Positions 41,785 to 49,742 of a DNA stretch of 64,000 nucleotides are shown in pieces. A program made the position numbers and the translations under genes. Under the pieces are notes generated by a model. The model saw only the letters and a program-made list of their open reading frames with translations. It did not search any database and had not been told where the DNA came from. This DNA comes from Actinoplanes sp. N902-109 (lineage in GTDB: Bacteria > Actinomycetota > Actinomycetes > Mycobacteriales > Micromonosporaceae), in the NCBI RefSeq assembly GCF_000389965.1, contig NC_021191.1:7503501-7567500 (forward strand), read 5' to 3'. Positions within the stretch are counted from its first letter, which is position 1. Each line of letters begins with the position of its first letter.

Positions 41785-42990
41785 ATGACCGATTCAGAGG
41801 TACGGGGATTGAGCCGGCGGGGAGTGAGCCGGCGTTCGTTGCTGGGCGGGGCGGCCGGCGTGCTGATCCCCTTCCCCGGCGGGGCCGGCACCGGCCTGCT
41901 CGAGCTGCGCCGCGATCTGCACCGACATCCGGAGCCGCCGGGGCAGGAGGCACGGACGGCGGCCGTGGTCGCCCGGCGGCTGCGGCTGGCCGGTCTCGAC
42001 GTCACCACCGGCGTCGGCGGGCACGGTGTCGTGGGGTTGCTGACCGGAGGCCGCCCCGGCCGCCGGGTCGCCTATCGGGCGGACCTGGATGCGGTCCCGC
42101 CCGATGACCAGATCAACGGCGGCCCTGCGCCCGCCCACGTGTGCGGGCACGACCTGCACACCACCATCGGGGTCGGCGTCGCGGAGCAGCTCGCACGGCG
42201 GCGTGACCGGCTCGCCGGCACCGTGGCGTTCCTGTTCCAACCGGCCGAGGAGGCGCTGTCCGGCGCCGCCGCGATGATCGACGCCGGGGTGCTGGAGCTG
42301 GCCCGCCCCGCCGAGATCCATGCGCTGCACTGCTTCGCCTATCCGGTCGGCCAGTTCCACACCATGGCCGGGTTCGGCCTGCCCGGTCAGGACCGCGGAT
42401 CGGTCACGCTCACCGGCGCCGACGCGCCCGTGCGGGCGCAGCGGCTCGCCGATGCGATCGGCGCCTCGACCACGGTGACCCAACCGGCCACCTCGGCGGA
42501 CTTCGAGCGGTTCCTGCGCGAGCTGACGGATCCCGCCACTCCCTTGGCCCGCTTCGTGTTCCTGCGCGCCGCTGCCGACGGCCCGGTGGTCCGGGTGGCG
42601 ATCCGGTGCTGGCCCGCGAGCCGTCATGCCGAGATCCGAGCGGAGATCGGGCGGCTCGCCCAGGAGCACGGGCCGGCGACCGTCTCCTTTCCCGGCGAGC
42701 CGACCCCTGCCATGGTCTGCCCCGAGCGCGAGGGCCGGCAGATCCAGCGCTGTCTGCGGGCCCAGCCGCTGCATGCCGCCATCCCGTTCAGCGGTGAGGA
42801 CTTCGCGCTGTTCCTCGACCGGTTGCCGGGCACCTACACGCTGCTTGGGGTACGCGCCCCCGGTGCCGACGTGCTGACCGCCTATCCGCACTTCGGCACG
42901 TTCCGGCCGGACGAGCGAGCGATCGACCACGGCGTGCGCGCCATGACCGGCTGGCTGAGCGCCCGCACCGCCTACGGCAGGAAGCCGTGA
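41785..42990 (+). CDS. M20-family amidohydrolase/peptidase
   Basis: A 401-residue protein from ATG 41785. Residues 12-35 (SRRSLLGGAAGVLIPF) resemble a Tat signal without a clear cleavage site. Metal and catalytic motifs: LRRDLHRHPEPPGQEA, YRADLDAVP, HVCGHDLHTT, FLFQPAEEA (catalytic Glu pair) and PFSGEDFALF. It fits N-acyl-amino-acid or N-acetyl-diaminopimelate type amidohydrolases. The stretch between the metal motifs (residues about 190-290) is shorter than usual, so the lid domain may be reduced. The end overlaps the convergent LuxR gene by 19 bp. Confidence 0.88.
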   Translation: MTDSEVRGLSRRGVSRRSLLGGAAGVLIPFPGGAGTGLLELRRDLHRHPEPPGQEARTAAVVARRLRLAGLDVTTGVGGHGVVGLLTGGRPGRRVAYRADLDAVPPDDQINGGPAPAHVCGHDLHTTIGVGVAEQLARRRDRLAGTVAFLFQPAEEALSGAAAMIDAGVLELARPAEIHALHCFAYPVGQFHTMAGFGLPGQDRGSVTLTGADAPVRAQRLADAIGASTTVTQPATSADFERFLRELTDPATPLARFVFLRAAADGPVVRVAIRCWPASRHAEIRAEIGRLAQEHGPATVSFPGEPTPAMVCPEREGRQIQRCLRAQPLHAAIPFSGEDFALFLDRLPGTYTLLGVRAPGADVLTAYPHFGTFRPDERAIDHGVRAMTGWLSARTAYGRKP

Positions 42991-43796
42991 CGACGCGCGG
43001 CCGCCACGGTCTCGATGCGGCCGTGGGTGCCGAGCTTGCGGGTGGCGTTGCGCAGATAGCTCTTCACCGTCTCGGGCTGCAGGCCGAGCCGGCCGGCGGC
43101 TTCCGCGTTGCTGCAGCCCACCGCGACCATCGTCAGCACGTCGATCTCCCGTGCGGAGAGCGCGACAACCGGCGCCGCCGGGCCGCCCGAGCCGCTGAGC
43201 AGCGCGCACACCCGTTGCAGCCGGGTGCGCAGGGCCGCGTCGGTGACCTCCTGGGCGATTGTGCGCAGATCGGCGTGGGCCTGCCGGACGTCCTCCCACT
43301 CCGGCGCGGTGTGGTCGGTCCGAGCCCGGGCCGCGGCCGTCGCCACCTCGGCCAGGCGGCGCTGCACCTCCCGGCGCACGGTCAGCTCGGTCGCGACCCG
43401 GCCCGCCACCCGACCCATCGCGTCGATCCCCCGCGCGCCCACCGCCAGCGGTTCCCGGGTGCCCGCATAGAGCACACCCACGACGGCGCCTGCCACCGTG
43501 ACCGGCACCGCGGCGATCGCCCGCAGCCCCTCGGCGTTGACCGGCTTGTCGTATTCGTGGCTGATCCGGGGGTCGGCGGTGTAATCCTCGACCCGCGCCG
43601 GACGCGAGGTGCTCACCACCCGGCCGCCCAGCCCGTTGCCCGCGCTGACCACCAGGCCGTTGAGGGCCGGGGTGACCGTGCCGGCAAACTCGGTCAGCCG
43701 CATCGCCCGGCCGTCGGCGGACACCGCGCCACCGAACGCGACCGGCAGCCCGGTCGCGCGCCGGATCCGGCCGAGCGCGGCATCGATTTCGAGCAC
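42972..43796 (-). CDS. GAF-LuxR transcriptional regulator
   Basis: A 274-residue protein from GTG 43796 (ribosome site weak). Residues 1-130 are a GAF domain (GLGGRVVSTSRPARVEDY, then LRAIAAVPVTVAGAVVGVLY). A helical linker precedes the LuxR HTH (LSAREIDVLTMVAVG, LQPETVKSYLRNATRKLGT). This layout controls genes for small-molecule catabolism in actinobacteria. It is divergent from the acyl-CoA synthetase at 43881, a likely target. Confidence 0.88.
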   Translation of the reverse strand: MLEIDAALGRIRRATGLPVAFGGAVSADGRAMRLTEFAGTVTPALNGLVVSAGNGLGGRVVSTSRPARVEDYTADPRISHEYDKPVNAEGLRAIAAVPVTVAGAVVGVLYAGTREPLAVGARGIDAMGRVAGRVATELTVRREVQRRLAEVATAAARARTDHTAPEWEDVRQAHADLRTIAQEVTDAALRTRLQRVCALLSGSGGPAAPVVALSAREIDVLTMVAVGCSNAEAAGRLGLQPETVKSYLRNATRKLGTHGRIETVAAARRHGFLP

Positions 43797-43880
43797 GTTG
43801 TCAATATGTCGCGGACGCGAGTCACGGTCCACCCCCGTTCGGGGGTGGCACGGCTCGGCCGCCCGGTCCATGCTGCGCAA

Positions 43881-45497
43881 ATGCTGTCGTATGCCGCTGG
43901 GACCTCCGACCTGCCGCTGCTGGGCGAGACGATCGGGGCCAATCTCGAACGCACGGTCGCGGCCTTCGGCGAGCGCGAGGCGCTGGTCGATGTCGCCTCC
44001 GGGCGCCGCTGGAACTACACGGAGTTCGACGCGGCCGTCAACGAGGTGGCCCGGGGGCTGCTGGCCCGCGGCATCGCCAAGGGTGACCGGGTGGGCATCT
44101 GGGCGCCGAACTGCGCGGAATGGGTGATCGTCCAGTATGCGACGGCCAAGATCGGCGCGATCCTGGTCAATGTCAACCCGGCATATCGCACCCACGAGCT
44201 GGCCTACGTGGTGGAGCAGTCCGGGCTGACCCTGCTGGTCAGCGCGACCGGTTTCAAGACCGGCGACTACCGCGCGATGATCGCCGAGGTGGGCTTCACC
44301 GCGACGGTCTTCATCGGCACCGACGACTGGGCGGAGCTGATCGCGGCCGGTGCCGGGCTCGACCTGACCGAGCGCGCGGCCGAGCTGACCTTCGACGACC
44401 CGATCAACATCCAGTACACCTCGGGCACCACCGGCTTCCCCAAGGGCGCAACGCTGTCGCACCACAACATTCTCAACAACGGCTACTTCGTCGGGGAGCT
44501 GGTCGGCTACACCGAGCAGGACCGGGTGTGCATCCCGGTGCCGCTCTACCACTGCTTCGGCATGGTGATGGGCAACCTGGCGGCCACCTCGCACGGGGCC
44601 ACCATGGTGCTGCCGGCCCCGGCCTTCGACCCGGCCGCGGCGCTGCGGGCGGTCACCGCCGAGAAGTGCACCTCGCTGTACGGCGTGCCCACCATGTTCA
44701 TCGCCGAGCTCGGGCTCCCCGACTTCGCCACGTACGACCTGACCAGTCTGCGCACCGGCATCATGGCCGGCTCGCCGTGCCCGGTCGAGGTGATGAAGCG
44801 GGTGGTCGCCGAGATGAACATGGCCGAGGTCGCCATCTGCTACGGCATGACCGAGACCTCACCGGTGTCCACGATGACCCGCCGCGACGACAGCCTGGCC
44901 CGCCGCACCGAAACCGTCGGCCGGGTCATGCCGCACCTGGAGTCCAAGGTCGTCGATCCGGCCACCGGTCTGGTGGTTCCCCGTGGGGTCCCCGGCGAGC
45001 TGTGCACCCGCGGCTGTTCGGTGATGCTCGGCTACTGGGACCAGCCGGGAGCGACGGCCGAGGCGATCGACGCGGCCCGGTGGATGCACACCGGCGACCT
45101 GGCGACCATGGACGACGACGGCTACGTCAACATCGTCGGCCGGATCAAGGACCTGGTCATCCGTGGCGGCGAGAACGTGTATCCGCGCGAGGTGGAGGAG
45201 TTCCTCCACACCCACCCCGACATCGCGGACGTGCAGGTGATCGGCGTCCCGGACGAGAAGTACGGCGAGGAGCTGATGGCCTGGGTGATCCTGCGCCCCG
45301 GGGCGACCCCGTTGACGGCGGAGGCGGTGCGCGACTTCTGCAGGGGCAACCTGGCCCACTACAAAGTGCCGCGCTATGTGCACGTGGTGGACGGCTTCCC
45401 GATGACGGTGACGGGCAAGGTGCGCAAGGTGGAGATGCGCTCGCAGGCGGTCGACATTCTCGGTCTGCACAGCGCGGACGCCATCAAGAACGCCTGA
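43881..45497 (+). CDS. FadD-type acyl-CoA synthetase (AMP-binding)
   Basis: A 538-residue enzyme from ATG 43881. Motifs: IQYTSGTTGFPKGATLSH (A3), CYGMTETSP (A5), MHTGDLATMDDDGYVNIVGRIKD (A7-A8), IRGGENVYPREVE, and TVTGKVRKVEM with the catalytic Lys (A10). It activates fatty acids with ATP and CoA. It faces the GAF-LuxR regulator and its end overlaps the ankyrin gene by 14 bp tail to tail. Confidence 0.93.
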   Translation: MLSYAAGTSDLPLLGETIGANLERTVAAFGEREALVDVASGRRWNYTEFDAAVNEVARGLLARGIAKGDRVGIWAPNCAEWVIVQYATAKIGAILVNVNPAYRTHELAYVVEQSGLTLLVSATGFKTGDYRAMIAEVGFTATVFIGTDDWAELIAAGAGLDLTERAAELTFDDPINIQYTSGTTGFPKGATLSHHNILNNGYFVGELVGYTEQDRVCIPVPLYHCFGMVMGNLAATSHGATMVLPAPAFDPAAALRAVTAEKCTSLYGVPTMFIAELGLPDFATYDLTSLRTGIMAGSPCPVEVMKRVVAEMNMAEVAICYGMTETSPVSTMTRRDDSLARRTETVGRVMPHLESKVVDPATGLVVPRGVPGELCTRGCSVMLGYWDQPGATAEAIDAARWMHTGDLATMDDDGYVNIVGRIKDLVIRGGENVYPREVEEFLHTHPDIADVQVIGVPDEKYGEELMAWVILRPGATPLTAEAVRDFCRGNLAHYKVPRYVHVVDGFPMTVTGKVRKVEMRSQAVDILGLHSADAIKNA

Positions 45498-45849
45498 AGC
45501 GCTCGGCCCATTCGACGGCGTTCAGATGGGGCGGATCGCTCTCCCGCAGCAGCGGGTCGGCGCCCGCGGCGCGCAGCAGGCGGACCGTGTCGTCGTGGGC
45601 GTGGCAGGCGGCGGCGCACAGCGGCAGGCCCGCACTGCACTCGTCGCTGGGGTTGGCCCCGGCAGCCAGCAGCACCCGGACGTTGCGGGCGTTGCCCTGC
45701 ACACTGGCCCGATAGAGCGGGGTCACGCCGTCGGCGTCGGGCCGATGGGGATCGGCGCCGGCGCGCAGCAACGCGGTCACCAGCCGGGCGTTGTCGTCGT
45801 ACAGCGCAGCGAGTCGCCGCTGGGCCTTCTTGCTGCGCCGCCGGTTCAC
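45484..45849 (-). CDS. Small ankyrin-repeat protein
   Basis: A 121-residue cytoplasmic protein from ATG 45849. A basic start (MNRRRSKKAQRR) is followed by three ankyrin repeats, marked by VTALLRAGADPHRPD, TPLYRASVQGNARNVRVLLAAGANP and DTVRLLRAAGADPLLRE. Ankyrin repeats bind proteins; the partner is unknown. Confidence 0.85.
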   Translation of the reverse strand: MNRRRSKKAQRRLAALYDDNARLVTALLRAGADPHRPDADGVTPLYRASVQGNARNVRVLLAAGANPSDECSAGLPLCAAACHAHDDTVRLLRAAGADPLLRESDPPHLNAVEWAERFRRS

Positions 45850-45955
45850 CGCGCCAGTCTGGCAGAGTGCGGTCCGGCGGACCGGTGCGCGTCAGACGTC
45901 GGGCAATTTCATTGAACACCTTGTTAATAAATCGACATATGTGATTGCTTGGGGT

Positions 45956-46852
45956 ATGCGCATCCTCATCCCCCTTGCCGCGATCGCCCTGATCGTCGGC
46001 GCCGCCCCGACCGCCGCGCAGGCCGTTCCCGCTTCCCCCGGCGGCACAGCTGTCAACCGGCAGTCCGCGGCTGTGACCGCCGGCTACTGGACGCCTTCGC
46101 GATTGGCCGCGGCCAAACCCGTCCCCCAACCGCTCGCCCCCACAACGGAGGCGACCGCGGCGACCGAGCCGACCGGCACGCCGCGATTCGTGCACGCCAC
46201 CGAGCCCGCCGGGGTGCACACCATGGCGAGCGAGTGGATCACCAACGGCCGGTTGTTCTTCACCAACCCCGGTGTCGGGGACTTCGTCTGCAGCGCCAAC
46301 GTCGTCTCCAGCAACAACCATGACGTGATCGCAACGGCGCGGCACTGCGTTGCCGACCCCGCGGCCGGCAAGGTCTATCAGAACTTCCGGTTCGCGCCGG
46401 CCTACAACAAGGGCAACGCGCCGTACGGCTGGTGGACATGGCGCTCGGCCGGGTGGCGCATCGACGACACCGGGCCGGGCGGGGACAACGCTTTCCTCGT
46501 GCTCAACCGGGGCGGCAACGCGAACGCCCACGTGCAGGACGTGGTCGGCGGCTCCGGCATCGGCTTCAACTGGGCCACCAACAGCTACGCGCACGCGATC
46601 GGCCTGCCCGCGTCCGTCGACTATGCGGTGTGGTGCGAGGGCCAGCCGTACGACGGACCGTCCGGCGGCGTGCAGATCCGCACCTGTAACGGGCTGTCCG
46701 GCGGGGCGAGCGGCGGGTCCTTCATCGTCAACTACCAGTCCGACGGCTCGGCCGTGCAGACCGCCAGCTACTTCGGCAGCTGGGGGGACGCCTACTGGGC
46801 GTACTACCGCGACGCCGCCTGGCAGGTCTACAACGGCGCCTCCAACGCCTGA
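45956..46852 (+). CDS. Secreted trypsin-like serine protease
   Basis: A 298-residue exported protein from ATG 45956. Signal peptide residues 1-23 (ending TAAQAVP), then a propeptide-like region of about 60 residues. The catalytic triad can be placed: His in VIATARHCV, Asp in GGDNAFLVL, Ser in GLSGGASGGSF. Cys residues before the His and near the Ser fit two disulphides (FVCSAN with RHCV; WCEG with RTCNG). Similar proteins are exported V8/trypsin-like peptidases of actinobacteria. An AT-rich stretch upstream (TTGTTAATAAATCGACATATG) probably includes the promoter. Stand-alone. Confidence 0.92.
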   Translation: MRILIPLAAIALIVGAAPTAAQAVPASPGGTAVNRQSAAVTAGYWTPSRLAAAKPVPQPLAPTTEATAATEPTGTPRFVHATEPAGVHTMASEWITNGRLFFTNPGVGDFVCSANVVSSNNHDVIATARHCVADPAAGKVYQNFRFAPAYNKGNAPYGWWTWRSAGWRIDDTGPGGDNAFLVLNRGGNANAHVQDVVGGSGIGFNWATNSYAHAIGLPASVDYAVWCEGQPYDGPSGGVQIRTCNGLSGGASGGSFIVNYQSDGSAVQTASYFGSWGDAYWAYYRDAAWQVYNGASNA

Positions 46853-47475
46853 CCGCACCTGCATCCTCGCCTGCCGCCGGGGTGGCCGGGCTTCCGCGCC
46901 CACCTCGGCGGCTCCGGCAGTTGCCCTGCCCGTCCCGGACCGGCGGCGATCGGCGGACCGGCGGCGATCGGCGGACCGGCGGATCCGCTGGTGTCGCGTC
47001 TCGGCGTCAGGCGACCTCACGGCGGGTGGGCGGCGGTTCTGACTTCGGCTGCCGGAGCCGGGTCGACCGTGCCGTGCGGGACGCGAGCCTGCACGGTCGC
47101 GTCGACATCCCCGCTACCGCCGTCGCCACCGGTCGGCCGCTGGTGGTCAATCAGCAATTTCGGCGGCCTGGCAGTCCTGTCGGCGGACAACCCCGGCGTG
47201 TGGACCGACGCCGAGACCGCCGGGGTCCGGGATGTGGCCTTCTCCGGTCCGTCCGAGCCGACCTGGTGGGGCGGCTCCTTCGATTACCTCTGAACGGCAT
47301 CTGGCCCGGAGCTGTCACGAACCAACGGGAGCCCGCGTTCGGCTCGATGGCGCTGGCCGGTGCGGGGCGGCTGTGCGGCGCCCGCGCGGATTCCGGGGCG
47401 CGGCAAAGGATCTCGACGGCTGGCGGGGCTTGGTGAGTGGGTTCGGGCGGCGGTGGGGCGACTTACGATGGATTC
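46853..47475 (+). other. 623-bp gap with repeat and a possible gene remnant
   Basis: An 18-bp repeat lies at 46936-46982. A frame from 46991 to 47293 codes for about 100 residues whose second half looks protein-like (SISNFGGLAVLSADNPGVW, then GPSEPTWWGGSFDYL). It has no ribosome site and the first half looks random. It may be the 3' end of a decayed secreted protein. Nothing else is visible up to the GMC gene. Confidence 0.35.
46936..46982. repeat. 18-bp tandem repeat, 2.7 copies
   Basis: CGGACCGGCGGCGATCGG at 46936 and 46954, with a partial third copy at 46972. The two full copies are identical. Confidence 0.85.
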
Positions 47476-49110
47476 ATGGCGGACTATGACGTCGTGGTCG
47501 TGGGCAGCGGGTTCGGTGGCAGCGTGACGGCGTTGCGGCTGACCGAGAAGGGGTATCGGGTCGGGGTGCTGGAGGCCGGCCGGCGGTGGGATGCCGGCAG
47601 TCTGCCCAGGACCTCGTGGGATCTCCGGGGCTTCCTGTGGGCGCCCGCGCTGGGGCTGCGGGGCATTCAGCGGATCACCATGCTCAAGGATGTCATCGTG
47701 TTGTCGGCGGCCGGTGTCGGTGGCGGGTCGCTGGTCTATGCGAACACGTTGTATCAGCCGCCGGCCCGGTTCTTCGCCGATGAGCGGTGGGCCGGGATCA
47801 CCGATTGGGCCGCCGAGCTGGCGCCGCATTATGCGCGGGCGTCGCGGATGCTCGGGGTTACCGTGCAGCCGTCGATGACGCCGTCCGACCGGGTTCTGGC
47901 GGAGGTGGCGCAGGAGATGGGCGTGGGCGGGACGTTTCGTCGTACGCCGGTGGGAGTTTTCTTCGGGCAGCCGGGGCGGACCGTGCCCGATCCGTATTTC
48001 GGCGGCGCCGGCCCGGACCGTACCGGGTGCACCGAGTGTGGCAATTGCATGATCGGTTGCCGGGTCGGGGCCAAGAACCGGCTGGATCTCAATTATCTGT
48101 ATCTCGCCGAACGGGCCGGTGCGGTGGTTCATCCGGAGACCGAGGTGACCGGATTGCGCCCGGTGCACGGCGGGTGGCGGGTCACCACGAAACGGCGGGT
48201 CTTCACCGCACGGCAGGTTGTGCTGGCCGCCGGGGCGCTGGGCACGCAACGGTTGCTGCACGAGATGAGAACGACCGGGATGCTGCCGGGGTTGTCCGAC
48301 CGGCTCGGTTCGCTGACCCGGACGAATTCGGAGGCGTTGCTGGGCGCGCAGAGTGTGCGGGTGCCCGCCGAACCATTTTCCCGCGGGGTGGCGATCACCT
48401 CGTCGTTCCACCCGGACGACGAGACCCACATCGAGCCGGTGCGGTACGGCCCGGGCAGCAACGCGATGGGGTTGCTGACCACGCTGCTGGTCGACGGTGG
48501 CAGCCGGGTGCCGCGGCCGGTGCGGTTCCTCGGGCAGGCGCTGCGCCATCCCGGGCTGCTGGCCCGGTCGCTGTCCAACCGGCGATGGAGCGAGCGCACC
48601 ATCATCGCGCTGGTGATGCAGACCCGCGACAATTCCTTGACGGTACGACGCACCCGCCGGGGGCGGCTGACCACCGGGCCGGGACACGGGCCGGCCAATC
48701 CGACCTGGATCCCGGTGGGGCACGAGGCGGTGCGCCGGATCGCGGACAAGATCGGCGGGCATCCCGGCGGGACGATCGGGGACGTGTTCGACGTCCCGAT
48801 GACCGCGCACATTCTCGGTGGGGCGACCATCGGGGCGTCGCCGCGGACCGGGGTGGTGGACGCCTACCAGCGGGTCTTCGGCCACCCGGGGCTGCATGTC
48901 GTCGACGGTTCGGTGATCCCGGCCAATCTCGGGGTGAATCCGTCGCTGACCATCACCGCGCTGGCCGAGCGGGCGACCGCGCTGTGGCCCAACAAGGGTG
49001 ACGCCGATCCACGACCGCCGCTGGGTTCGGCGTACGAGCGGTGCAAGCCGGTGACACCGCGATCACCCGCCGTTCCCGGGCACGCACCGGCCGCGCTTAT
49101 CCCGGATTGA
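47476..49110 (+). CDS. GMC-family FAD oxidase, cholesterol-oxidase-like
   Basis: A 544-residue enzyme from ATG 47476. The FAD-binding start is VVVVGSGFGGSVTALRL, with VGVLEAGRRW and the GMC block SAAGVGGGSLVYANTLYQP. Residues about 190-200 carry CTECGNCMIGC, a C-x2-C-x2-C-x3-C cluster characteristic of the ChoD-like branch; its role is not settled. The end (HVVDGSVIPANLGVNPSLTI) is the conserved GMC C-terminus with its active-site Asn. Members oxidise sterols or other hydroxylated hydrophobic compounds. No signal peptide. Stand-alone. Confidence 0.9.
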   Translation: MADYDVVVVGSGFGGSVTALRLTEKGYRVGVLEAGRRWDAGSLPRTSWDLRGFLWAPALGLRGIQRITMLKDVIVLSAAGVGGGSLVYANTLYQPPARFFADERWAGITDWAAELAPHYARASRMLGVTVQPSMTPSDRVLAEVAQEMGVGGTFRRTPVGVFFGQPGRTVPDPYFGGAGPDRTGCTECGNCMIGCRVGAKNRLDLNYLYLAERAGAVVHPETEVTGLRPVHGGWRVTTKRRVFTARQVVLAAGALGTQRLLHEMRTTGMLPGLSDRLGSLTRTNSEALLGAQSVRVPAEPFSRGVAITSSFHPDDETHIEPVRYGPGSNAMGLLTTLLVDGGSRVPRPVRFLGQALRHPGLLARSLSNRRWSERTIIALVMQTRDNSLTVRRTRRGRLTTGPGHGPANPTWIPVGHEAVRRIADKIGGHPGGTIGDVFDVPMTAHILGGATIGASPRTGVVDAYQRVFGHPGLHVVDGSVIPANLGVNPSLTITALAERATALWPNKGDADPRPPLGSAYERCKPVTPRSPAVPGHAPAALIPD

Positions 49111-49282
49111 TCTGCACCACATCTGTTGCGGCGACGTTTCGCAACGGACCCCCAGATCCGGCGAATAGCCCGGATCGGGACGCGACATGCGCGCCCGACA
49201 ATTTGCAACGAACCTGCGCCGCCCGCAGAATGAAAGCGCTCGAATATCCGACGACAATGGCACCGCCATAGGAGCGACTTTC

Positions 49283-49627
49283 ATGGCAAAGCAGGTAATC
49301 ACCCTTCTGACCGACGACCTCGATGGCGGCGAGGCGGACCGGACGGTCGAGTTCGGGCTGGACGGGGTCAACTACACGATCGACCTGTCCGAGAAGAACG
49401 CGGGCAAGCTGCGCAAGGCGCTCGACCCGTATCTGTCGGTCGCCACCCGGGTCGGCCGGGCCGGCGCCGAGGCCCGCGCCGTGCGCCGGGGTGCCCCGGT
49501 GAGCACCGGCCGGGCGACCCGCGACCAGAACCAGGCCATTCGCGAGTGGGCGAGCAAGAACGGCTACGAGGTGTCCGAGCGCGGCCGCATCCCGAGCTCG
49601 ATCGTCGAGGCGTACCACAACCGCTGA
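49283..49627 (+). CDS. lsr2: Lsr2 nucleoid-associated protein
   Basis: A 114-residue protein from ATG 49283 (GGAG 9 nt upstream). The N-terminal dimerisation domain reads MAKQVITLLTDDLDGGEAD and TVEFGLDGVNYTIDLSEKNA. The C-terminal DNA-binding domain ends with an AT-hook-like RGRIP after SKNGYEVSE. Lsr2 bridges AT-rich, often foreign, DNA and silences it. A strong terminator follows 8 bp after the stop. Several Lsr2 paralogues are usual in mycelial actinobacteria. Confidence 0.97.
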   Translation: MAKQVITLLTDDLDGGEADRTVEFGLDGVNYTIDLSEKNAGKLRKALDPYLSVATRVGRAGAEARAVRRGAPVSTGRATRDQNQAIREWASKNGYEVSERGRIPSSIVEAYHNR

Positions 49628-49635
49628 GCATTGCG

Positions 49636-49671
49636 AAAAGGCCCGGCCGCGCATTTCCGGCCGGGCCTTTT
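49636..49671. terminator. Rho-independent terminator after lsr2
   Basis: A perfect 13-bp stem (AAAAGGCCCGGCC / GGCCGGGCCTTTT) with a 10-nt loop and a T run. It serves lsr2 and, by symmetry, the molybdenum hydroxylase operon coming from the other side. Confidence 0.93.
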
Positions 49672-49742
49672 CCGGGTCCGTTCAGGGGTGCGGCGGCAGC
49701 TTGCCCGGCCGCGCCGGCAGATCACGCATCAGACGTACGGCA

